A DNA stretch of 64,000 bases from Halolactibacillus miurensis (GTDB lineage: Bacteria; Bacillota; Bacilli; Bacillales; Amphibacillaceae), in the NCBI RefSeq assembly GCF_900116255.1, contig NZ_FPAI01000002.1, positions 145,349 to 209,348 of the forward strand. Direction: 5' to 3'. The position numbers and the translations under genes are program-made. Under the pieces are notes generated by a model. It did not search any database. It saw nothing but the letters and a program-made list of their open reading frames with translations, and had not been told where the DNA came from. Below, piece by piece: positions 8,095-16,431 of the stretch (position 1 is the first letter of the stretch; every line of letters begins with the position of its first letter).

Positions 8095-8523
8095 ATGCCA
8101 ACACCAAGTATGGAAGACTATATTGAACAAATATATTTATTAATTGAATCTAAAGGCTATGCGCGAGTATCTGACATCGCGGAAGCTTTATCTGTTCATC
8201 CTTCCTCTGTGACTAAAATGGTAAAAAAGCTAGATAAAGATGGGTATTTAAACTATGAGAAATATCGTGGCTTGATTCTAACAGCAAAAGGAAAGAAGGT
8301 AGGTAAACGCTTAGTCTACCGTCATGAACTGTTGGAACAGTTTTTAGGCATCATTGGTGTCGATAAAGAGAATATCTATGATGATGTTGAGGGGATTGAA
8401 CATCATCTTAGCTGGAACTCTATCGACCGTATCGGAGATCTCGTACAATATTTTGAAGGGGATAAAAAAAGAGAAGAAGCCCTGAAAGAACTAAGAGACA
8501 AACAATCAGATGAAGTAAATTAA
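8095..8523 (+). CDS. mntR: Manganese-responsive transcriptional repressor MntR
   Basis: 142 residues, DtxR/MntR family. With Mn2+ bound it represses manganese uptake genes. All metal ligands known from B. subtilis MntR are at the same positions: Asp8, Glu11, His77, Glu99, Glu102 and His103. The N-terminal winged helix ([22 protein letters not shown]) is almost identical to the B. subtilis one. The start at 8095 matches the family N-terminus ([12 protein letters not shown]); an ATG two codons earlier is not needed. Followed by a strong terminator. Confidence 0.95.
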   Translation: MPTPSMEDYIEQIYLLIESKGYARVSDIAEALSVHPSSVTKMVKKLDKDGYLNYEKYRGLILTAKGKKVGKRLVYRHELLEQFLGIIGVDKENIYDDVEGIEHHLSWNSIDRIGDLVQYFEGDKKREEALKELRDKQSDEVN

Positions 8524-8577
8524 AAAACGATCTAAATAATTGGAAGGAAGACAAGCCAATTATTTGGATCGTTTTTG
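8523..8577. terminator. Bidirectional terminator between mntR and yqhP
   Basis: A stem of about 20 bp with a few G-U pairs (8523-8543 with 8556-8576) and flanking A and T runs, between two convergent genes. Confidence 0.85.
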
Positions 8578-8593
8578 TTATAGCATCAATCGG

Positions 8594-8989
8594 TTATAAA
8601 GTCATTTTTTTATGCGTATCTTTTTTACCGTCAATGACTCGTAAATGAGACGCACGCTTATGTTTGCTCGTTTTTGATTTGGTTGTTACACGCTGTTTTT
8701 GTTTCCTTTGTTGCTTTTGAGCTCGCTGATAATGTGTTGGTTGATTGTGTGGATACTTCTTTTTTGATTGTTTGACGGCTTTGCGATATTTTTTTATATC
8801 ATTCGGTTGGCGATGTCTGAGTACAAAAAAGTATACCAAACCATAAATAACCGCAATCATTAGAATAGAGCTCAGAATATTTCTAATGAGGCTCGTCATA
8901 TCAAACAATAACGTCGTAACTAAACCTAGGGCGGCAAAAGCAAAAAGAATATACGTCCAAATCGGTAATCGTCGCCTCATGTCATTCAC
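8594..8989 (-). CDS. yqhP: Small membrane protein of the SA1362/YqhP family
   Basis: 131 residues. Two transmembrane helices (about 9-29 and 37-55) are followed by a strongly basic, Lys/Gln/Arg-rich cytoplasmic tail and a short conserved-looking end (ASHLRVIDGKK). Position between mntR and the Xaa-Pro peptidase, on the opposite strand, matches B. subtilis yqhP. Function is unknown; the basic tail suggests contact with nucleic acid or acidic lipid, which is speculation. The start follows AAGGAG; an ATG three codons later is also possible. Confidence 0.72.
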   Translation of the reverse strand: MNDMRRRLPIWTYILFAFAALGLVTTLLFDMTSLIRNILSSILMIAVIYGLVYFFVLRHRQPNDIKKYRKAVKQSKKKYPHNQPTHYQRAQKQQRKQKQRVTTKSKTSKHKRASHLRVIDGKKDTHKKMTL

Positions 8990-9163
8990 TCCTTCTTTGA
9001 AGTTCTTATAGTTTCATTTTCCCAATAAGTTAGTTTTTTAATCCTATAAATGTTATATTCCTAAAATATTTTGATTTACTGAACAGAAATGGGCGATGCT
9101 ATAAAAAAATAATCGGTTATGGTACACTATATAAGGAAATCAACAGAAAGGGAAGTGACAAAC

Positions 9164-10225
9164 ATGCAAAAAATGACTAAACTACGCAATGAATTAAAAG
9201 AACAGAATTTAGATGGATTGATTATCACAAATCCATATAACCGTCGGTACATAAGTGGGTTTACAGGAACGGCAGGCATTGTGTTAATTACGCAAGACGA
9301 ACAGATTTTTTTAACGGACTTTAGATATATGGAACAAGCAGCAAAACAAGCTGTTGGATACACAATTATTGAACACAAACAATCGATTATTAAAAAGTTA
9401 GCGGAAGTAATCGATGAACTAGACTTATCAACCGTAGGATTTGAAGAAGATGATTTGACTTATCAAACATACAAAGCCTATGCCAAGGAAATTAATGCGG
9501 AACTCACTGCGACATCAGGAATTATCGCTAACATTCGTATGATTAAGACAGAGGCTGAGTTACAAGTGATGGAAGAAGCAGCAGCCATTTCAGATAAAGC
9601 ATATGACCATATCTTATCTTTTGTTAAACCAGGGATGACAGAAATTGAGGTGTCAAATGAATTAGAATTCTTCATGCGTCAACAAGGGGCGACCTCATCT
9701 AGTTTTGATATTATTGTCGCCTCAGGTGTTCGTTCAGCGTTACCACACGGGGTAGCCACGGATAAAAAAATAGCTTCAGGTGAATTGGTGACGTTAGATT
9801 TTGGCGCCCTTTATAAAGGATATTGTTCTGACATGACGCGTACTTTTGCCGTTGGAGAGATCAGTGATGAATTAAGAAAGATTTACGATACGGTACTGGA
9901 AGCGCATATGCGCGGCATTCAAGGGACTAAAGCAGGTATGACGGGTAAAGAGGCAGATGCGCTCACGCGAGATTATATTAAAGCAGAAGGATACGGTGAT
10001 TACTTCGGTCACGGTACCGGTCATGGTTTAGGTATGGAAGTACATGAAGGTCCCCGGTTATCGCCAATGGGTGAGGTTATGCTTAAAGAAAATATGGTTG
10101 TGACAGTTGAACCAGGCATTTACGTCCCTGATGTAGGGGGGGGCCGCATTGAAGATGATATCGTTATTACGAAAGACGGCAATAGAAGCTTGAATAAAGC
10201 ACCAAAACAGCTTATTATAGTATAG
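9164..10225 (+). CDS. yqhT: Xaa-Pro dipeptidase/aminopeptidase, M24 family (YqhT)
   Basis: 353-residue cytoplasmic peptidase cleaving peptides with proline in second position. It has an N-terminal creatinase-like domain (about 1-125) and a C-terminal pita-bread M24 domain with the five metal ligands in LDFGALYKGYCSDMTRTF, GHGTGHGLGMEVHEGP, VTVEPGIY and GGRIEDD. The ATG at 9164 follows AAAGGGAAGTGA; an earlier in-frame ATG would add 15 residues foreign to the family. Lies 33 bases before efp, as in B. subtilis. Confidence 0.92.
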   Translation: MQKMTKLRNELKEQNLDGLIITNPYNRRYISGFTGTAGIVLITQDEQIFLTDFRYMEQAAKQAVGYTIIEHKQSIIKKLAEVIDELDLSTVGFEEDDLTYQTYKAYAKEINAELTATSGIIANIRMIKTEAELQVMEEAAAISDKAYDHILSFVKPGMTEIEVSNELEFFMRQQGATSSSFDIIVASGVRSALPHGVATDKKIASGELVTLDFGALYKGYCSDMTRTFAVGEISDELRKIYDTVLEAHMRGIQGTKAGMTGKEADALTRDYIKAEGYGDYFGHGTGHGLGMEVHEGPRLSPMGEVMLKENMVVTVEPGIYVPDVGGGRIEDDIVITKDGNRSLNKAPKQLIIV

Positions 10226-10258
10226 TTAGAAGTAATCGATACGCTTAGGAGGATTTTA

Positions 10259-10816
10259 ATGATATCAGTAAATGATTTTAAAACAGGTTTAACCATTGAG
10301 GTAGACAATGACATTTGGCAAGTAATTGAATTCCAACATGTCAAACCAGGTAAAGGGGCGGCATTTGTACGCTCTAAATTGCGTAGTCTACGCAGTGGGA
10401 ATATTCAAGAAAAAACGTTCCGTGCGGGTGAAAAAGTCGAAAAAGCCCACATTGATAACCGTAAAATGCAATATTTATATGCCTCAGGTGAAATGCATAC
10501 ATTTATGGATATGGAATCGTATGAACAATTAGAACTTAATCAAAAACAAATAGAATATGAACTTAAATTCTTAAAAGAAAATATGGAAGTCAACGTGATT
10601 TCTTACGGTGGTGAGATTTTAGGTGTCACGCTCCCAAACAGCGTTGAGCTTGAGGTGGCAGAAACAGAACCAGGAATTAAAGGCGACACCGCAAGCGGTG
10701 GCTCAAAACCAGCGGTAATGGAAACAGGTTTAACGGTACAAGTGCCTTTCTTTGTTAATCAAGGCGATCGTTTGATAGTGAATACATCAGACGGTAAGTA
10801 TGTTTCACGCGCGTAA
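10259..10816 (+). CDS. efp: Translation elongation factor P
   Basis: 185 residues, the normal length. EF-P enters the ribosomal E/P site and relieves stalling at polyproline stretches. Three OB-like domains are expected; the tip loop of domain I carries PGKGAAF with Lys32 as the residue usually modified in bacilli (5-aminopentanolation). The ATG follows AGGAGG. Adjacent to the Xaa-Pro peptidase gene, a pairing conserved in Bacillales. Confidence 0.97.
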   Translation: MISVNDFKTGLTIEVDNDIWQVIEFQHVKPGKGAAFVRSKLRSLRSGNIQEKTFRAGEKVEKAHIDNRKMQYLYASGEMHTFMDMESYEQLELNQKQIEYELKFLKENMEVNVISYGGEILGVTLPNSVELEVAETEPGIKGDTASGGSKPAVMETGLTVQVPFFVNQGDRLIVNTSDGKYVSRA

Positions 10817-10834
10817 GTAATAAAGCATGAAGCT

Positions 10835-10877
10835 AAACAGTCATTGAATGTCTTTAGACAGACGATGGCTGTTTTTT
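10835..10877 (+). terminator. Terminator after efp
   Basis: AAACAGTCAT (10835-10844) pairs with ATGGCTGTTT (10865-10874), with an inner TGTC-TTTA-GACA hairpin, followed by a run of T. Confidence 0.8.
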
Positions 10878-10901
10878 TGTATGTCCTTTACCTTCGTCCA
10901 C

Positions 10902-10931
10902 TCATATTGTAAACAACATCGACATACATAT
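10902..10931 (+). promoter_or_regulatory. Sigma-E promoter of the spoIIIA operon
   Basis: TCATATT at 10902-10908 and CATACATA at 10923-10930 with a 14-base spacer match the mother-cell sigma-E pattern (KMATATT, N14, CATACANT) almost fully. It sits 30 bases before spoIIIAA, which is a known sigma-E target in B. subtilis. Confidence 0.75.
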
Positions 10932-10959
10932 AATTAACGTGCTTGTAAGGAGGTAAAAC

Positions 10960-11850
10960 ATGGTGCCAATCGAGGTTTTATCGTTATTCACACACGAGGT
11001 AAAGACAATGCTGATGGATGGTGAAAAAACTAGAGGACCGATTGAAGAAATACGTGTGCGTGTATTCGAACCAGTGGAATGTATTGATCGCCTAGGATTT
11101 TATCCACTCGATTACGTGATGAACGAAGAGCGTTTTCGGATAATTCTCGATCAGTTATTTCAATCTTCTCGATACCGTTTTACTCGTGAGTTGCGAGAGG
11201 GCTTTATTACTTTATCAGGTGGGCATAGAGTAGGCCTCTGTGGTGAAGTCGTTATGAATGGTGATGGGATTGATCATATTGAGACAATCACCTCGTTAAA
11301 TATTCGTATTCAACACAATAAACACGTCCCGTTTCGCTTATCGCATCGGCAACTTTTTCAAGAGAATCGCTACGTTAATACCTTGATTATAGGTCCACCT
11401 AATAGCGGAAAAACGAGTCTGTTGCGTTTTCTTATTCAGTCGATAAATGATGATCATCTTCCTTACTCAAAAAAGATTGGCGTGATTGATGAACGAAAAG
11501 AAATCCTTCCTGCGATGTCCTATCGACCATCGACTACTCTACGTGTTGACGCATTCAGTGGCTGCCCTAAACATTTAGCGTTACCACTTATTATTCGAGC
11601 CATGTCTCCTGAGTTAATCGTTATCGATGAAATTGCGACCCACCAAGATGTCGAAGCTTTATTAGATGGTATGAAAGCAGGGGTTTCACTTATCTGTACA
11701 GTTCACGGCACTAGTTATGACGATGTTTGTTCACGCTTATTTTTTCACCAAATAATCAAGCATCACTTATTTGATTATTGTGTGACGCTAGATCCTGCGC
11801 GTAGAGGTATAGTGAGTATAAAATCCATAGTGAAGCGAGCGATCATCTAA
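10960..11850 (+). CDS. spoIIIAA: Stage III sporulation protein AA, ATPase
   Basis: 296 residues. Secretion-type ATPase of the mother-cell side of the SpoIIIA-SpoIIQ channel (feeding tube) that supports the forespore after engulfment. Walker A GPPNSGKTS is at about 145-153, with the Walker B-like stretch LIVIDEIAT and the His-box-like VHGTSYDD downstream. The ATG follows AAGGAGG. It overlaps spoIIIAB by one base (TAATG), starting an eight-gene operon. Near the family length (307 in B. subtilis). Confidence 0.95.
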   Translation: MVPIEVLSLFTHEVKTMLMDGEKTRGPIEEIRVRVFEPVECIDRLGFYPLDYVMNEERFRIILDQLFQSSRYRFTRELREGFITLSGGHRVGLCGEVVMNGDGIDHIETITSLNIRIQHNKHVPFRLSHRQLFQENRYVNTLIIGPPNSGKTSLLRFLIQSINDDHLPYSKKIGVIDERKEILPAMSYRPSTTLRVDAFSGCPKHLALPLIIRAMSPELIVIDEIATHQDVEALLDGMKAGVSLICTVHGTSYDDVCSRLFFHQIIKHHLFDYCVTLDPARRGIVSIKSIVKRAII

Positions 11851-12350
11851 TGCCTAGCTGGCTCTTAATTATGGTGTTTTTTTGTATCAGTGCTCTCGGT
11901 TTTGTCAAAGCTGAGAAACTCAAACGTCGTCAAACGTCTTTAAAAGCTTGTCACTTATTTTTTCAATCATTAAGGCGTGAAATAGATTATCACCACTATT
12001 ATATTGACCAGCATATCAGTCAATATGTTAAAGGAAAATCCGGTCTGTTTTATGCCTTTTTAATCGAAGTGAGTCAGGGGAGCGGTTCATTTCAATCGCG
12101 CTTTAAAGTGGCGTTAGACATGTATCATGCCCGTTTAGCGTTATCAAAAACAGATGTCTTTATGCTGGAAGAGTTCGGTGATATCGTCGGTTCTACGAGT
12201 ATGACAGAACAATTGCGCCATCTTGATTTTTTAGTTCAGTATGTCGAGATTGAGCTTGAAGCATTGAAAGGAAGAATCGATCAAGATGTTCATCTGTATA
12301 TCATTTCTTCAATGTTGATGGGAGGGCTTATTATAATTTTATTATTGTAA
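11850..12350 (+). CDS. spoIIIAB: Stage III sporulation protein AB
   Basis: 166 residues with a transmembrane helix at each end (about 4-20 and 146-166) and a helical middle that resembles GspF cytoplasmic domains. It is a membrane component of the SpoIIIA complex, working with the AA ATPase. Starts on the last base of spoIIIAA, so translation is coupled. Similar in length to the B. subtilis protein (171). Confidence 0.92.
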   Translation: MPSWLLIMVFFCISALGFVKAEKLKRRQTSLKACHLFFQSLRREIDYHHYYIDQHISQYVKGKSGLFYAFLIEVSQGSGSFQSRFKVALDMYHARLALSKTDVFMLEEFGDIVGSTSMTEQLRHLDFLVQYVEIELEALKGRIDQDVHLYIISSMLMGGLIIILLL

Positions 12351-12401
12351 GGCATGTTTTTCGCTTAACTGCGTATGTTGAGATAGGAGGGGAGGCCAGT
12401 A

Positions 12402-12599
12402 ATGGGAGACACAACGATTATTTTTCAAATAGCGGGGATTGGTATTATAGTTGCGATGATTCATACTATTTTGAAACAACTCGGGAAAGAAGAGTATGCA
12501 CAATTTATTACCTTAGTAGGGTTTATCATTGTTCTCATGATGGTCATCAATCAATTGTTACAACTTTTTAATCGCATTCAACAAGTGTTTCTATTTTAG
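12402..12599 (+). CDS. spoIIIAC: Stage III sporulation protein AC
   Basis: 65-residue protein made almost wholly of two hydrophobic helices (about 7-25 and 35-58), the usual form of SpoIIIAC, a small membrane subunit of the mother-cell channel complex. The ATG follows AGGAGGGGAGG. Position between AB and AD confirms the call. Confidence 0.93.
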   Translation: MGDTTIIFQIAGIGIIVAMIHTILKQLGKEEYAQFITLVGFIIVLMMVINQLLQLFNRIQQVFLF

Positions 12600-12601
12600 A
12601 G

Positions 12602-12991
12602 ATGATGGATTGGCTTCGTCTGATATTATTTATTATCATCATCCACATGTTTCGTACTTTGTTAAAAGAACAAGCCCCGTTGTTTAGTTTTTTATTAGGC
12701 ATCATGGCTGTGATTTTTATTTATCTCTACATCATTGACCCACTCGCCGAACTGTTCGGGCTATTTGAAACGTTCATCTCTATGACAAGTATACAGTCAC
12801 ATTATGTCGGGATTATTTTTAAAATGATTGGGGTGAGTTACCTTATTGATTTTTTTCATTTGTTGTTAAAAGATGCTGGGGCAGAAGCTTTAGGCATGCT
12901 TGTCGATACCATCGGTAAAATCATGCTACTCATTATGGCTATTCCTGTAATCGAAGATATGTTTACCTTTATTTTAACGCTGCTAGACTAA
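12602..12991 (+). CDS. spoIIIAD: Stage III sporulation protein AD
   Basis: 129 residues, three to four transmembrane helices. Shows the SpoIIIAC/AD family pattern in its C-terminal half (IFKMIGVSYLIDFFHLLLKDAG). Integral membrane subunit of the SpoIIIA channel. Begins two bases after the stop of spoIIIAC, so it has no ribosome site of its own in the gap and is probably coupled; a second ATG follows the first directly. Confidence 0.93.
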   Translation: MMDWLRLILFIIIIHMFRTLLKEQAPLFSFLLGIMAVIFIYLYIIDPLAELFGLFETFISMTSIQSHYVGIIFKMIGVSYLIDFFHLLLKDAGAEALGMLVDTIGKIMLLIMAIPVIEDMFTFILTLLD

Positions 12992-13002
12992 GGGTGAAAA
13001 TA

Positions 13003-14148
13003 ATGCTCGCTACAAACTATCGCGTCTTTGTGACTGGTTTGATATGTGGGTTGATAGCTTTGGTTGGGCTATTTCCCTCTTCGGTCATCGCAACAGAAAA
13101 TCAAACCAATCCAACGTCTTATGATACATTAATTAACGAATTGGATGATGATCTGGCACTAAAAAATGACGCGTCATTTCATTTGCATGCGTATTTAACC
13201 GGAACGTCCACCTTTTCACTAAAAGACTATGTTATGTCGTTAGTGCCACTGTTTTTTAGTGAAGTTAAAAATACGGTGACTATTCTTTATCGTATCATGA
13301 TTTACCTTATTCTAAGTATGTTCGTCAGTGATTTTTTTTATAGTCATCTATCTACGATGGCTCAGTCCGTCATATCTTTTACCCTCAAATTATTGTTGAT
13401 TAAAGAATGTTTAACGATCTTTCATCTGATTGAAAATGTGTTATCAACAACCGTTGAAACGATGTATGGATTTATTATCGTACTATTATCTTCCGTTAGT
13501 GGGTTATCGCTGATTCTCCAACCTTTATCCATGATGCAATCATTAAAGCCACTTCAATTATTATTATTACCACTATCGTTTCAAATATTTAAGCAAATCA
13601 TTATGCCATTGATCCACTTTCAATGTCTCATGGCATTACTCGGTGAATTATTTGAACTCTTGCCACTCCAGCCATTAGCCAAAAAGATGGGAGATTGGCT
13701 CCATTTTGGTCTGTCTTTATTACTCAAAATTTATTTTTCATTTTTAATGCTCAGCAGTAGCTTTCGTTTTTTTCAAACCCGTCTATCACTGATGCAAGAA
13801 AAACATTTATTTAGCCAATTATATACGTTAACCGGTCATTGGTTTCAAGAAACGGCAGAAATGAGCTTTTTAACGCTCGGTGTTCTTCGCGATGCACTGG
13901 GGGTTTATGGCGTGATTGCGCTCGCACTCGTCGTGATGACCCCTCTCATCAAGATGACCGCTGTCTATATCGTTTTAACGGTGTTTGAAGCAATGATACA
14001 AACGTTAAGTCAATCAACGTTGGTCGCACATGTGACTGTGTTAAATCGTACGATTCTTATATCGATACGCGCCCTAGTTGTGTTCGGTTTTTTATTTATT
14101 GGAAATATTCTTGTTGTGATTATCTTTGCGCAATTTTTCCAACAATAA
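13003..14148 (+). CDS. spoIIIAE: Stage III sporulation protein AE
   Basis: 381-residue polytopic membrane protein with a probable N-terminal signal segment, an extracytoplasmic stretch (about 28-85) and seven or more transmembrane helices. SpoIIIAE resembles transporter or permease subunits and is essential for the mother cell-forespore channel. The ATG at 13003 is preceded by AGGGTG with good spacing; a GTG three codons earlier overlaps that site and is less likely. Confidence 0.93.
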   Translation: MLATNYRVFVTGLICGLIALVGLFPSSVIATENQTNPTSYDTLINELDDDLALKNDASFHLHAYLTGTSTFSLKDYVMSLVPLFFSEVKNTVTILYRIMIYLILSMFVSDFFYSHLSTMAQSVISFTLKLLLIKECLTIFHLIENVLSTTVETMYGFIIVLLSSVSGLSLILQPLSMMQSLKPLQLLLLPLSFQIFKQIIMPLIHFQCLMALLGELFELLPLQPLAKKMGDWLHFGLSLLLKIYFSFLMLSSSFRFFQTRLSLMQEKHLFSQLYTLTGHWFQETAEMSFLTLGVLRDALGVYGVIALALVVMTPLIKMTAVYIVLTVFEAMIQTLSQSTLVAHVTVLNRTILISIRALVVFGFLFIGNILVVIIFAQFFQQ

Positions 14149-14173
14149 TGAGGTATTTAAGAGAGGTTGAGAT

Positions 14174-14653
14174 GTGTTTGGACAACTATTAAGAGACATT
14201 TTACTTATCGCTTTTGTTTTATCCTTGTTTCGCTTACTCGTTGCTGATAAGAAAAATAAACAACTCATTGAACGGGTGATCTATCTTATCTTTTTATTAT
14301 CCGTTGTGTATATGATAAGTGATGGTTCTGTTTGGCAACGGGATCGTTTTATTTACGAAGAGATGGAGGTGAACGAGTGGGAAAATAAATATCTCGAACT
14401 AGGCGAAAGTATCTTAGTGGCTGATACGGAACAAACCGTCAGTCAAGCGATCCATGACATGTGTGCACAAATGGAAGGTGTTGATTTTGTTACAGTGGCC
14501 GTGCATAACCCAAAGAATCTCGAGGCACTTGACCTAGATATTGTTTTAAAGGTAGAAACAGGAAATGAACAAGCAGTCATGACGATGATAGAACGAGGTT
14601 TAATCGACGGTTTTGCTATAGACAAAGAGGCGCTAAACTTTATATTTAAGTAG
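14174..14653 (+). CDS. spoIIIAF: Stage III sporulation protein AF
   Basis: 159 residues with two N-terminal transmembrane helices (about 5-22 and 33-50) and a soluble domain of ring-building type (EscJ/PilM-like fold in the family). Starts with GTG at 14174 after AGAGAGGTTGAG. It is shorter than B. subtilis SpoIIIAF (206), the missing part being in the linker and C-terminal region. Part of the stacked rings of the sporulation channel. Confidence 0.88.
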   Translation: MFGQLLRDILLIAFVLSLFRLLVADKKNKQLIERVIYLIFLLSVVYMISDGSVWQRDRFIYEEMEVNEWENKYLELGESILVADTEQTVSQAIHDMCAQMEGVDFVTVAVHNPKNLEALDLDIVLKVETGNEQAVMTMIERGLIDGFAIDKEALNFIFK

Positions 14654-14661
14654 GTGGTTAG

Positions 14662-15246
14662 ATGCATCAATCAGCGCTGAAAAAATTCATCCAACGACTA
14701 TTCTCACAATCGCCCGATGACCGGATGAAAATGATTGTTTGTTGTTTATGTGTGTTGTTCGGGCTAATTTTTCTATATCGGGGAGATAGGATGGATGAGG
14801 GAGAGGAAAGTGAAACGGGACAAATGGAAGGGGTGTCTCATCAACCTTTTTCTGAGTTAGAAACTTATTATGAGGAAAAAGTAAAGCTAGCGTTAGAATC
14901 AACAGATGGCCTTACCGTCAGTCACGTATTGATAAATTTTAAATCGACAGCTGAGACCGCCTATTTGACAGATGAACAGATAGATTATAATGAGCAAAGT
15001 CAAGCTTCTGGGGAAACAATAGATGAACAGGTATCACACAAAACATCAGCCACCATTGTTATGGAAGAGACTGATCGTGACCGAACACCTGTCGCGTATC
15101 AGACGAATAAACCGGCTGTTCAAGGTGTGTTAATTGTTGTTGATGGCGTCGCTGGGATCCAGGTAAAAAAACAGTGTGTGGAACTTGTATCAAAATATTT
15201 AGCGATAAGTCCCCACCGGGTAGCGGTTCAATTTAAGGGAGGATAA
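14662..15246 (+). CDS. spoIIIAG: Stage III sporulation protein AG
   Basis: 194 residues: a short cytoplasmic N-terminus, one transmembrane helix (about 22-40) and an extracytoplasmic domain. In B. subtilis SpoIIIAG forms the large ring of the channel in the intermembrane space. The conserved ring-building core is visible near the C-terminus (VQGVLIVVDGVAGIQVKKQC). Somewhat shorter than the B. subtilis protein (229). The ATG follows AGGTGG. Confidence 0.92.
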   Translation: MHQSALKKFIQRLFSQSPDDRMKMIVCCLCVLFGLIFLYRGDRMDEGEESETGQMEGVSHQPFSELETYYEEKVKLALESTDGLTVSHVLINFKSTAETAYLTDEQIDYNEQSQASGETIDEQVSHKTSATIVMEETDRDRTPVAYQTNKPAVQGVLIVVDGVAGIQVKKQCVELVSKYLAISPHRVAVQFKGG

Positions 15247-15249
15247 AAA

Positions 15250-15810
15250 ATGAAAAAACAAACAGTATGGTTATTGACGCTTTTTAGCTTAATGGTTGTT
15301 TTAAGTGTATACTATTTAAATCAATCAGGTGACGCCTCTTTCTTAACTTTAAGTCCTCATCAAAGCGAGGTACCAACGACTCAGACGCCAGATGCTAGTA
15401 CAGGAGAAGTAGACCAAGAGTCAAGTGGTGAGTTAACGCCGAGCGCGATGGAAGACGATTTATTCTCCTTTGTTCGACTCGAGATGAGTGCGAAACGTGG
15501 TGAGCGATTAGAACAACTAGAAACCGTCATTGCGGGAGAAAATGTGTCATCTGAAGAAAAATGGCAAGCTTTTGAAGAGATTGACCGGATTAATCAATTA
15601 GAAACAGGAGAAATCATTTTAGAAGAAACTTTAAAGAGTCGCTATAGTTTCGAAGATGTGCTCGTGCGTACATTAGACGAAGCGGTCGTTGTTTCAATTA
15701 AATCAGCGTCACTGACAAAGGCGGACGCAAATAACGTGATGCGAGACCTATATGATGAATTAGGGCCTGTCCGGGTGGAAGTGAAGCATTATCCCGTCGA
15801 GTCCTCATGA
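15250..15810 (+). CDS. spoIIIAH: Stage III sporulation protein AH
   Basis: 186 residues with one N-terminal transmembrane helix (about 5-24), an acidic Ser/Thr/Glu-rich linker and a C-terminal YscJ-like domain with which SpoIIIAH binds forespore SpoIIQ across the intermembrane space. The preceding GGGAGG overlaps the end of spoIIIAG. Last gene of the operon; no clear terminator follows before the accB promoter. SpoIIQ is not in the window. Confidence 0.92.
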   Translation: MKKQTVWLLTLFSLMVVLSVYYLNQSGDASFLTLSPHQSEVPTTQTPDASTGEVDQESSGELTPSAMEDDLFSFVRLEMSAKRGERLEQLETVIAGENVSSEEKWQAFEEIDRINQLETGEIILEETLKSRYSFEDVLVRTLDEAVVVSIKSASLTKADANNVMRDLYDELGPVRVEVKHYPVESS

Positions 15811-15826
15811 AAATTTCAATCGTTTC

Positions 15827-15855
15827 TTGAACTTTTTATGAACATCGACTAAAAT
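15827..15855 (+). promoter_or_regulatory. Sigma-A promoter of accBC
   Basis: TTGAAC at 15827-15832 and TAAAAT at 15850-15855 with an optimal 17-base spacer, ahead of accB. Confidence 0.65.
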
Positions 15856-15869
15856 ATTAAGAGTAAGGA

Positions 15870-15886
15870 TTAGTACCTGTTATTAA
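15870..15886 (+). promoter_or_regulatory. FapR-type operator overlapping the accB transcription start region
   Basis: TTAGTACCTGTTATTAA closely matches the 17-bp FapR operator of Bacillales (TTAGTACCTG plus an imperfect inverted half). It lies 15-31 bases after the -10 box, where a bound repressor would block transcription. FapR senses malonyl-CoA, the product of the enzyme encoded downstream, so feedback control is the natural reading. Confidence 0.7.
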
Positions 15887-15935
15887 AAATGAGTGTTCAT
15901 TTACTAACACATTTAAATTGAGGAGTGTCATAACC

Positions 15936-16418
15936 ATGTTTACTATAGCAGAATTAAAGGAATTGATTGAAGCTCTAGACCAATCAACATTAACAGAATT
16001 AGCATTGGAGCAAGATAATCAGAAATTAAAACTTAAGAAAGAGATTCACACGTCAGTGGCTGATCAATCAGTTTCACACCAGCCGTTAGTCACAACGGTG
16101 AGAGAAGAAGCTAAAGCCATGCCCGCTGAAAAACCATCAGCTGAACAAGCACCAGCTGAAGCAGAGACGAAAACTTATGATTATACGATTAAATCACCAA
16201 TGGTCGGAACGTTTTACTTAACGTCATCGCCTGATAGTGACCCTTTTGTTGCTGTGGGTGATACCGTGAAAGATCATACCACTGTCTGTATCATTGAAGC
16301 GATGAAACTATTTAATGAAATCGAAGCAGAGGTTGACGGTGAACTGGTTGAAATTCTGGCGAAAAATGGAGAGCTTGTTGAATACAATCAACCTCTATTT
16401 GGTATTAAGACAAAATAG
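15936..16418 (+). CDS. accB: Biotin carboxyl carrier protein of acetyl-CoA carboxylase
   Basis: 160 residues. Carries biotin between the biotin carboxylase and carboxyltransferase sites in malonyl-CoA synthesis. An N-terminal segment and an Ala/Pro/Glu-rich linker (about 45-80) lead to a biotinyl domain with [10 protein letters not shown], Lys124 being the biotinylated residue. The ATG at 15936 follows GAGGAG; an upstream in-frame start lies in the leader. Paired with accC 13 bases downstream; carboxyltransferase genes accDA are not in this window. Confidence 0.96.
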   Translation: MFTIAELKELIEALDQSTLTELALEQDNQKLKLKKEIHTSVADQSVSHQPLVTTVREEAKAMPAEKPSAEQAPAEAETKTYDYTIKSPMVGTFYLTSSPDSDPFVAVGDTVKDHTTVCIIEAMKLFNEIEAEVDGELVEILAKNGELVEYNQPLFGIKTK

Positions 16419-16431
16419 GGGGTGATGACAC

